From Paenibacillus spongiae (GTDB taxonomy: Bacteria; Bacillota; Bacilli; Paenibacillales; Paenibacillaceae): DNA of 64,000 nt. Location: NCBI RefSeq assembly GCF_024734895.1, contig NZ_CP091430.1:7441501-7505500 (forward strand), read 5' to 3'. Position numbers and translations under genes: made by a program. A model generated the notes under the pieces. That model was not told where the DNA came from, searched no databases, and saw only the letters and a program-made list of their open reading frames with translations. Shown in pieces: positions 50,847 through 58,283 of the stretch (within the stretch, counting starts at the first letter, position 1; each line of letters starts with the position of its first letter).

Positions 50847-50872
50847 CGATGGAAGCGCTCCTTTCCTGCGGA

Positions 50873-51775
50873 TTAGTTTTGATAAAATACTTTTCGGGAT
50901 ACCAGCGCGCCGACGACGACCAGCACGAGCCCGACCACGAGCGTGTACAGCCATGACATGGCGGCGCTTAAGCCGAAGTTCAGCGATTCGAAGGCCGTCG
51001 AATAGACTGTCTTCGTCACTTGGCTCTGCATGAACGAGTCGATGATCGTGTAGATAATATTCGTTAGGATAAGCGGGCTGACCATCGGGAACGTGATCTT
51101 CCAGAAGGATTCGTATGCCGTCGCGCCTTCAATCTTCGCCACCTCGTACATCGCGCCCGGAATGGATTGCAGCGCAGCGAGGAAGATCAGAATCTGCACC
51201 CCGGAGCTGCTGATGATGTCATAGATCCGCAGGACCGCATCGACGAGATAGTCCACGAACACTTCCGGGACGCCGGCGTCTATCAGTATATACATCAGCG
51301 ATAACGTGTTGAACTGCCCGGATGCGCCGCTCATCTCCTCGGCAGCATTCGCGTCGCCCAGCAGATTGAGCAGTCCTGCCGACTCGGCAGCGCTCACGGC
51401 TGCGGAAGTCAGAATGACCGGCAGGAAGAACATCGACCGCGCCAAGGAGCGGCCAGGGAATTTCTGATTGAGAAGCGTCGCCGAGAACAAGCTGAAGAAC
51501 AGAATCAATGGAACATTGACCGCCATCGCGCCTACGGATTCGACCAGAAGCCGGTTGAAGGTCGCGTCCTCGAACAGGGCGTACTTAAAGTTGCTCCACC
51601 CGACATACTCCAGCTGATACCCGCCGGCCGTGATCGTCAGCTTGTTCAGACTGAACTGGATCGATTGTAATAACGGGGAGGCGAACAAAAACACGAATCC
51701 GAACAGCCAGGGAGCAATGAAGACCAGCCCGAGAATCATTCGTCTCTGGCTTAAGGTCAGCTTTATTTTCCTCAT
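50873..51775 (-). CDS. Carbohydrate ABC transporter permease (MalF type), pair 2
   Basis: The product has 300 residues with six membrane segments. The EAA loop is MYEVAKIEGATAYESFWKITFPMVSP. An unusual stretch in the middle (AAESAGLLNLLGDANAAEEMSGASGQFN) replaces the normal periplasmic loop. The ATG overlaps the DUF5696 stop by ATGA, so this pair is translationally coupled to the cassette although it is a second importer. Presumed CUT1 sugar uptake, sharing the ATPase of the region. Confidence 0.92.
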   Translation of the reverse strand: MRKIKLTLSQRRMILGLVFIAPWLFGFVFLFASPLLQSIQFSLNKLTITAGGYQLEYVGWSNFKYALFEDATFNRLLVESVGAMAVNVPLILFFSLFSATLLNQKFPGRSLARSMFFLPVILTSAAVSAAESAGLLNLLGDANAAEEMSGASGQFNTLSLMYILIDAGVPEVFVDYLVDAVLRIYDIISSSGVQILIFLAALQSIPGAMYEVAKIEGATAYESFWKITFPMVSPLILTNIIYTIIDSFMQSQVTKTVYSTAFESLNFGLSAAMSWLYTLVVGLVLVVVGALVSRKVFYQN

Positions 51776-54351
51776 CCCTTCTCACCGCCCACCGCATAAT
51801 TTTGTCCGCCTACCGTCAGCCCGTCGACCACGGCAGGCTCCTTGTTGTAATTCACGTATACAGAGGCTCCGTTCTCGTACTTCACCTGTACGACGCCTTC
51901 CGCACGTATAATGCGGTTCGACATCGGAACATGCCGCAATCCGGACAGAACGCCGTCCGCTTCTTCATACATAGCCGCGGCCTGCTTGTACCAATCCTTG
52001 TAGTTGGACGAATACATCGTATCGAACCGGGTAAATTTGACCGTCGATGAAGGCTCATACGACCACATGAAGTGCGGTGCCGCCCCTAGCTCGATCGATT
52101 GAAGCAATTGTTTCCGCATATTCTGCTCGTCGGCCAGATTAACCGCCGCACCGGCATAATCGATATACCCGTGAATGACCATTTGATAGAACGGCACTTC
52201 TTCGTCCGCGATGTTGAACCGGCTCGTCGATGTCGGCACGTCGATCAGATGGCTGGCATAAGGCCAAGCATAGGCGTTCCCTCCCGCAATCATCAGGTCC
52301 GGAACTTGGACTGCAATCGCCCCGAGCTGCGCATCGACGATATCCTTCGCCTTCTCGCGATGAACGACCCGGTTATTGCGATAATCGGAATGAAGATCGC
52401 CGCCGAGATCCCTTAAAGACAAGCTCTTCATATCGTAGGAATCGTATCCTTCCAGGAAGCGTTCAACCGCATACGGGAGCTTGACCGGCGACAATAGGTA
52501 GTACGTGCCCAGATCGGCGTCCATTCTGTTCAAGGAACGGTTATAAGGGGAACGTTCCGCCGCCTCCCTGGTAATGAAGCGCGCCGCATCCGAAGACTTG
52601 CTGAACCCCGATGTGCCGAATACGTGCTGGAACGCTACATCCGGATACAGCCCACCGCCTGTTTCCGCTAATTGCCGATCCAGCTGCTGGAAGCCCTTTT
52701 TTCCTCCAAGCTTACTGTCCAGCTTGATCCGGGTTGGAATCGAATGGTCGATCCCTTGATTAAACCAGCCGAGATAACGCATGCGAACATTCGATATCCC
52801 GTCCTCCTGCAGCTGCTTCAATATTTCCCCGGCCTGTTCGAATGTCGTCATCGAGACGAGCGCGTTATAGGGCACGCCCAGAAACGATTTATTCTTCGAT
52901 ATGGCGCCGATCATGTCCACGTAGAAAGGAAGCTTCGCTTCCGGCAGCGGTTGGAACGCCTTGCTGCTCAGGAACATCTTCCGGTACTGCGCTGCCATTC
53001 CCGCATAATCCGCTTCATCGCCCGACAGGAAGCTATACCGGATTTGGATATTGCCCTGATAGCGTTCGCCGCTCGTGATCGCAACTTCCTTGCTCTTGCC
53101 TCCTGAAGTCATCTCGAGCGTATCTTCTCCGCGGATAGCGAACGTGCTGTAGACATAATTGTAAGCATTCAATTTGCCGCTCACATCGGCATTGATGCTG
53201 GCAATGGCATCCCCTTCGTCAATGACGGCGAACCAGGCTCCCTCATCCGCTTTCATGCCATACACCGGCATCCGCGCCGCTTCGCTCACTTGAGCGCGGG
53301 TGCGGGAGCTGTCCGTCAGATCCGGCCCGTATACGACTTGACTGTAGGAATCGTCATTGATTTTGCCGTTATTCAGATAGATCAGGCTGCCCGTTCCGTC
53401 CGGTACGAGCATGTACCCCTGCTCGTCCTCACCGGCCGCTCCAAAGAACTTCATCAATTCAACGGTTAGGATCGAAAACCCGGGCTGCTCCACAATCTCG
53501 TCGACCGGAACGGTTACCAGCAGCTGATCGTCCGCCAGCCGATATTCCAATGGAATGACGAATTTCGGTTTTTTCGACAGCGTCTCGCCGCTTACCTCGT
53601 TCTCTTGGTTATCGATGGCCAGATCCTCATCCGTATATCCGGCCTTATCGAACGCCGCAACCATCTTCTTCAGCACAAGATCCCGGGATACGGTTGCATC
53701 CAGCCGTTCGTATACGTTGGGATCGGATTCTAACGGATAATAACGCGCAGTTACATATTTAGCGGTTGCCTCGTCCAGGTTATTCAAGACCCGCTCTTCA
53801 AATCTCTGCTTGCTGATATATTTGGGCAGCACGTCAATGCCCTTGGAGGTGTCGCCCAGCGTATACGTTACGCGGATGCCATCCTGAATACGCTCGGCAA
53901 CAAACTGCTTCTTATCCACGCTTTGCGCAAAATTCGTGTACGACGTCAGCTTCGTCAGCTGATCCCGGAACTGGATCGTGACTTGCGACGACAAGTTCTC
54001 CTTCTCGAAGGGCGTCGCCTTCCGATCCTGCTGCCGGCTTGCCGGGTTCGAGAACCATGCGCGATCGCTCCGCTTGTCCCGGACGGCCACCTCGGTCGTT
54101 TCGGGGTTGTAGTATAATGCCAGGCTGCCGGATTCGGCCGCCAGCTTCATACCGGGAATGCCGGCCGAGCTGTCGCTCAGGAAAGTAAGCTCGGCAGCCT
54201 TCTCCTGCTCCGCCTTGACCGGTCCGAATTTCGACAATTCCGCCGCAGGCATGCCGCGCTGAGTCAGAATAAGCGCTATGACGATCACAATCACGATAAC
54301 GCCCAAGGTAACGAATCCTGCTGCCGCATACATCCGTTTGTTGTTTGTCAT
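51772..54351 (-). CDS. DUF5696 protein (full length), membrane-anchored, glycoside-hydrolase-like
   Basis: The product has 859 residues. A signal/anchor segment at 10-30 has no cleavage site or lipobox. A beta-rich domain at about 60-470 includes VPDGTGSLIYLNNGK (317-331) and MPVYGMKADEGAWFAVIDEGD. From 475 to about 780 an alpha/beta pattern looks like a TIM barrel (MTTFEQAGEILKQLQEDGISNVRMRYLGWFNQG, GGKKGFQQLDRQLAETGGGLYPDV). The end is a small beta domain (VKYENGASVYVNYNKEP). The order resembles GH101/GH129-like hydrolases, but I cannot assign catalytic residues. It is a paralogue of the partial gene at 1-1340. It lies 12 nt downstream of the Yip1 gene, and AAGGAGG precedes the ATG. Confidence 0.85.
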   Translation of the reverse strand: MTNNKRMYAAAGFVTLGVIVIVIVIALILTQRGMPAAELSKFGPVKAEQEKAAELTFLSDSSAGIPGMKLAAESGSLALYYNPETTEVAVRDKRSDRAWFSNPASRQQDRKATPFEKENLSSQVTIQFRDQLTKLTSYTNFAQSVDKKQFVAERIQDGIRVTYTLGDTSKGIDVLPKYISKQRFEERVLNNLDEATAKYVTARYYPLESDPNVYERLDATVSRDLVLKKMVAAFDKAGYTDEDLAIDNQENEVSGETLSKKPKFVIPLEYRLADDQLLVTVPVDEIVEQPGFSILTVELMKFFGAAGEDEQGYMLVPDGTGSLIYLNNGKINDDSYSQVVYGPDLTDSSRTRAQVSEAARMPVYGMKADEGAWFAVIDEGDAIASINADVSGKLNAYNYVYSTFAIRGEDTLEMTSGGKSKEVAITSGERYQGNIQIRYSFLSGDEADYAGMAAQYRKMFLSSKAFQPLPEAKLPFYVDMIGAISKNKSFLGVPYNALVSMTTFEQAGEILKQLQEDGISNVRMRYLGWFNQGIDHSIPTRIKLDSKLGGKKGFQQLDRQLAETGGGLYPDVAFQHVFGTSGFSKSSDAARFITREAAERSPYNRSLNRMDADLGTYYLLSPVKLPYAVERFLEGYDSYDMKSLSLRDLGGDLHSDYRNNRVVHREKAKDIVDAQLGAIAVQVPDLMIAGGNAYAWPYASHLIDVPTSTSRFNIADEEVPFYQMVIHGYIDYAGAAVNLADEQNMRKQLLQSIELGAAPHFMWSYEPSSTVKFTRFDTMYSSNYKDWYKQAAAMYEEADGVLSGLRHVPMSNRIIRAEGVVQVKYENGASVYVNYNKEPAVVDGLTVGGQNYAVGGEKG

Positions 54352-54363
54352 TATGCGGCCTCC

Positions 54364-54978
54364 TTACGCTCTAAAAACAAGTTCGGTGTATAAATTAACG
54401 ATGAAATCGATAATCTGCTGAATCATACTGAACATCAACATACCGAGAAAGACAACGATGGCCATGACAATCAGCGTGAGCAGCATCGTCACGACCGTCC
54501 GGGATGCGGTATATTGATGCACGGTCATCATCCCGATGAACAGTAGATAGACGAACCACAGAAGCGCGAATGAATTGAGCAAGTAATAGAAGGCCGTTTC
54601 TTCCTGTGCCATGAAATTGCTCACGATCGTCGTCGGCAAGTAGATCAGGACCATCGGCACCAGCGAGTAGGCCGTGGCCATGACAATATCCTTGAACCGG
54701 CCCTCGCCTTCCATCAAGGTCGTCACCGACCAGTTCGATACGCACCATAGAACGAACGGAATCACGATAAACTTGAGCTCGTCGATACTGTTCAAATAAC
54801 GCGGGTCATTCATATTGACCAGAAAGCCGGCAAATTGCTTCTGCAAAATCATGACGACAGTGAGGAGGAACACAATGGCGAATGAGACGCTTAAGCGCCC
54901 CTTTCCCTCGTATTTCATATCCCAAAACCCTTCGAAAGGATGGGTAATCAACCTCAGCGGAAATTTAAAATGTTGCAT
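54364..54978 (-). CDS. Yip1-domain membrane protein
   Basis: The product has 204 residues with five membrane segments. It starts MQHFKFPLRLITHPFEGFWDMKYEGKG, which closely matches HAFTILRHPLEGFADLRYSKKG of the fused protein at 1337-3502. The remaining segments align in order (GEGRFKDIVMATAYSLVPMVLIYLP against GEARFKDVFIGSSYALFPIVLLGLP). The start ATG lies inside the last codons of the NHL gene (14-nt overlap). It probably acts as the membrane part of the NHL-TPR protein. Confidence 0.88.
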   Translation of the reverse strand: MQHFKFPLRLITHPFEGFWDMKYEGKGRLSVSFAIVFLLTVVMILQKQFAGFLVNMNDPRYLNSIDELKFIVIPFVLWCVSNWSVTTLMEGEGRFKDIVMATAYSLVPMVLIYLPTTIVSNFMAQEETAFYYLLNSFALLWFVYLLFIGMMTVHQYTASRTVVTMLLTLIVMAIVVFLGMLMFSMIQQIIDFIVNLYTELVFRA

Positions 54979-56425
54979 TACGTCGGCGTCCCTTCCTTCG
55001 TCTCCAAGTTTTCACGATTTTGTACGCGATCCAGGCCAAGAAAAGCACGACGCACCCGGTTAAGAACGTCCCGATATGCTCCTTCATCTTTTCTTTGCGG
55101 TATTGCTTGTAAGCGACCGAGTAGTATTTCCGGTTCATGCCCTTCTCGAAATACGCAATCGCTTCCCCGCTTCGCTTCTCCATCAGCAGCGATTTGCCGA
55201 TTCCGATATAGGCGATGTCGTAGTTGGCGTTCAAGCGCAACACTTCTCTCCAGGCGTCAGCCGCCTTCTCGTCTTCCCCGTTATGATGCAGCGCGACGGC
55301 CTGGTTCACCTGATGGCCGAATTCGGTCGTCTCGAACAGCACGACCCGCGCTCCGCCCCGGTCCAGAACGGCGATCGTTTCCCCGATCCCTTCAACGGCG
55401 GCCGGCGATTTGAACGTGCCGAGCTGGTTGCCCTTGCTGCCGAACATATACAGCAGGTTGCCGTCGGCGTCATAACAGAACACGCGGTTGCGGAGCGAAT
55501 CCAGCACGATGAACATGCCGTTATCCAGCACTTTAATATCCGTCAGCTTGGAAGGTCCGCCCATCGCTCCCCGGAGGAGAAACTGGATATCCCCTCTCAC
55601 GGGATGATAGCCATACCGCTTCAGCACGTCCTCGCCGGCGGGGTTCAGACGTTTGACCGGCATCTCCGACCCCGGGTCGATATTCGTGGCATAGACGAAC
55701 CCTTTGCGGTCGATATCGACATTGGAGAATTCCGTCGGGACAAAGAGCGCCATCTTCTCCCGCTGCGCCTTCGTCGCCAATCTCCGCCAGAGCAAATCGG
55801 CGGGATTGCTCTGAATCTTGATCGTTCCCGCATAACCGATAAACTTGCCCTTCTCATCGAACTGCATGATCCCTTCGAACACGCCCCTTGCGATGACGAA
55901 TACGCGATCCGCGTTGTCGACGGTGATTTTCCGCGGGTAAAATTTGAAGTTCGGCGGGAGCACTTCCGATTTCGGGTTTTCGAGCATCCGGACGAGCTCG
56001 CCTTCGGCGGACAGAATGACGATCCGTTGATTCTCCGTATCCGCTACGTAAATCCGGTCCCCCTTGACGAAGATGCCCTCCGGATTCTTAAATCCGTCTT
56101 TCTTGCCCTCGTTCTGAAATTCAGCGATAATGCGGATCAGCTTCCAATTCCGGTCGGCAACGACGATCCGGTTATTGCCGCTGTCCAGAATATAGATGAA
56201 CCCATCTTCCGCGATATACATGTCATTCGGATCGCGGAAGTGTCCGACGCCCAGATCCTGTCCCGATATCGACTTCGACGGCATATAGGCGGCAGGCATC
56301 GGCACGGCTTCTTCATAATAATTGTAGTTATAGCTCTCATACGGTGCGGAAGCATTGGCCACGGGAGCGATTGACGCCAGGATGACGAACGACACGATAG
56401 AGAGAATTATTTTTTTCATGGCCAT
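54965..56425 (-). CDS. NHL-repeat / TPR protein, membrane-anchored
   Basis: The product has 486 residues. The signal peptide ends near ANA-SAP. NHL blades at 60-385 include YILDSGNNRIVVADRNWKLIRI, IYVADTENQRIVILSAEGELV, DRVFVIARGVFEGIMQFDEKGKF and IAVLDRGGARVVLFE. A TPR-like pair at 395-450 has EDEKAADAWREVLRLNANYDIAYIGIGKSLL. One membrane segment at about 455-475 is followed by a very basic C-terminus (RRRKGRRR). This corresponds to residues 1-500 of the fusion at 1337-3502. GGGGAG precedes the ATG. The propeller is outside the cell. Confidence 0.9.
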   Translation of the reverse strand: MAMKKIILSIVSFVILASIAPVANASAPYESYNYNYYEEAVPMPAAYMPSKSISGQDLGVGHFRDPNDMYIAEDGFIYILDSGNNRIVVADRNWKLIRIIAEFQNEGKKDGFKNPEGIFVKGDRIYVADTENQRIVILSAEGELVRMLENPKSEVLPPNFKFYPRKITVDNADRVFVIARGVFEGIMQFDEKGKFIGYAGTIKIQSNPADLLWRRLATKAQREKMALFVPTEFSNVDIDRKGFVYATNIDPGSEMPVKRLNPAGEDVLKRYGYHPVRGDIQFLLRGAMGGPSKLTDIKVLDNGMFIVLDSLRNRVFCYDADGNLLYMFGSKGNQLGTFKSPAAVEGIGETIAVLDRGGARVVLFETTEFGHQVNQAVALHHNGEDEKAADAWREVLRLNANYDIAYIGIGKSLLMEKRSGEAIAYFEKGMNRKYYSVAYKQYRKEKMKEHIGTFLTGCVVLFLAWIAYKIVKTWRRRKGRRRNATF

Positions 56426-56440
56426 CAGAACTTCTCCCCC

Positions 56441-57307
56441 TTAATCCTTCATCCCGGACGTGGCCATCGTTTCGATAATCCGGCTTTGCGAGAACACGAA
56501 CAGCGTAATCGGCACGCTCATCAGCAGCAAGGCCACTGCGGCTCCGACGCCTGCGCGGGCAATCCCGCCTTGAATGATCTGGTTCGTGGCATAGTGAAGC
56601 GTCTTGAGCTGCTCGCTGTAGATGAAGCCGTTGCCGTCGGTCCCCCACAGAATTTGGAACAGCAGGATGATCAGCGTCAGCCATGCCGGTCTGACATTCG
56701 GCATGACGATCGTCCAGAAGATCCGGTATTCGTTCGCGCCGTCGATCTTCGCTGCTTCCAATAATGCATCTGGAATCTGCTCCATGAACTGCTTCATTAG
56801 ATACAGACCGAGCGGATAAGCGAACGCCGGAACGATGACCGCCCAATACGTATCGATCAATCCGATCCATGACATGATCATGTAGTTCGGAATCGCCGTC
56901 ACCTGAGGCGTGAACATCAACGATAGAACGACGATCGTAAAGAACGTCTTCTTCATTGGAAACCGATGCTTGGCGAGCGGGTAAGCGGCTGCCGACGCAA
57001 ACAGCACATGGCCGAGAATCCCCATCCCCGTTATGAATACCGTATTGAATATATAACGGGTGAACGGAACCCACGAGGCGGTGAGCAGGTTGAACAAGTC
57101 GGAAAAGTTGCTCATCGTCGGATTCCGTACGAACAGCGTCGGCGGGAACACGAAGATTTCATCGAGCGGTTTAAATGCGGCATTAATCGCGTAGACGAGC
57201 GGCAGCACCATGAATGCGCCTACGCCCGCGAGGAAGACAAATAATGCCGCCGTGCCCGCAAAGGAACGGTTTACGCGTTTTTTGCGCAGCCTAAAGGCCA
57301 TATTCAT
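56441..57307 (-). CDS. Carbohydrate ABC transporter permease (MalG/UgpE type), cassette copy 2
   Basis: The product has 288 residues with six membrane segments. The EAA loop is LLEAAKIDGANEYRIFWTIVMP. The C-terminus ETMATSGMKD matches ATMAHSGIK of the other cassette. ATG at 57307 has AGGTGAG 8 nt upstream; a GTG at 57316, overlapping the upstream stop as GTGA, is the alternative and mirrors the first cassette. It lies 15 nt upstream of the NHL gene. Confidence 0.93.
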   Translation of the reverse strand: MNMAFRLRKKRVNRSFAGTAALFVFLAGVGAFMVLPLVYAINAAFKPLDEIFVFPPTLFVRNPTMSNFSDLFNLLTASWVPFTRYIFNTVFITGMGILGHVLFASAAAYPLAKHRFPMKKTFFTIVVLSLMFTPQVTAIPNYMIMSWIGLIDTYWAVIVPAFAYPLGLYLMKQFMEQIPDALLEAAKIDGANEYRIFWTIVMPNVRPAWLTLIILLFQILWGTDGNGFIYSEQLKTLHYATNQIIQGGIARAGVGAAVALLLMSVPITLFVFSQSRIIETMATSGMKD

Positions 57308-57312
57308 GATCG

Positions 57313-58269
57313 TCACTCACCTACTTTTCTCAATAATTTTTGGACGATCAGATTCGTTGCCACCATGATGATGAACAGAACGGTCGCAATAGCCGAAGCA
57401 AACCCCATCTCGAACCGGATGGTGCCGAAGTCCATCAGATGCGTCACGATCGTTTCCGCAGCGTAATTGACGCTGGGCGATCCGGCCAGGCTGATGGAAA
57501 CGTCGGCCACGGCGAACGAGGTCGTCAGCTGGATCACGGCGCCGAACATGAGCTGCGGCCTCATCGACGGCAGCGTAATATACCACAGCTCCTGCCAACG
57601 GTTCTTGATTCCGTCCACCGCCCCCGCTTCGTGAAGGGTCTTGTCGACGGTCTGCAGACCGGCAATAAACGCCAGGAATCCCGTCCCCAGGCTAAGCCAC
57701 AATTGAACGATAATGATGATAATCAGAATGTAATCTTCATTCCTCAGCCACTGGATCGGCTCGAGCAGAACGCCGATTTTAATCAGCAGACCGTTCGCGA
57801 TGCCATATCTGTCGCCGGAGAAGATCATCTGCCAGATGAAATAGATATTCCCGGATATGGACGGCGCATAGAACACGAGTGTCAGAATCGCACGCAGCTT
57901 GGGAGACAGCTCGTTAATAATCCATGCGAAAATAAAGCAGGCGATATAGCTCACCGGTCCCGTAATGGCGGCGAAGAGCAGCGTATTCTTGATGGCGATC
58001 AGAAAGATGTCGTCTTCTAGAAACAGCCGGATATAGTTCTGCCAGCCGATGAACCTTGGCGCCTCCAGCATGTTGAAGTAAGTAAAGCTGATCAAGAGAG
58101 ACATGATCACCGGCAATACCGTAAACAGTGAAAATAATAGCAGATATGGCATCATCAAGATGTAGGAATGCTTTGCCGCTTTCATTTCCTTCATCTTGAT
58201 CGCCCACCAGGAAGGGGGCTTTAAGGACGGATTGGGGGCTCCGGCCTTGATATTCGTCGAGTTTTGCAT
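57313..58269 (-). CDS. Carbohydrate ABC transporter permease (MalF/UgpA type), cassette copy 2
   Basis: The product has 318 residues with a hydrophilic head of about 35 residues and six membrane segments. The EAA loop is TLHEAGAVDGIKNRWQELWYITLPSMRP; GAV replaces the more usual AAR/AAK. ISFTYFNMLEAPRFIGWQNY matches the corresponding loop of 4439-5425. GGAAGGGG precedes the ATG. It lies 14 nt after the large binding-fusion gene. Confidence 0.93.
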   Translation of the reverse strand: MQNSTNIKAGAPNPSLKPPSWWAIKMKEMKAAKHSYILMMPYLLLFSLFTVLPVIMSLLISFTYFNMLEAPRFIGWQNYIRLFLEDDIFLIAIKNTLLFAAITGPVSYIACFIFAWIINELSPKLRAILTLVFYAPSISGNIYFIWQMIFSGDRYGIANGLLIKIGVLLEPIQWLRNEDYILIIIIIVQLWLSLGTGFLAFIAGLQTVDKTLHEAGAVDGIKNRWQELWYITLPSMRPQLMFGAVIQLTTSFAVADVSISLAGSPSVNYAAETIVTHLMDFGTIRFEMGFASAIATVLFIIMVATNLIVQKLLRKVGE

Positions 58270-58283
58270 CCTTAACCCCTTCC

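Noticed and set aside
55076-56374. Long plus-strand open frame of 432 codons inside the NHL-TPR gene
   Set aside because: It is antisense to a well-supported gene with domains and ribosome site. High GC favours long antisense frames, and the translation has no family features.
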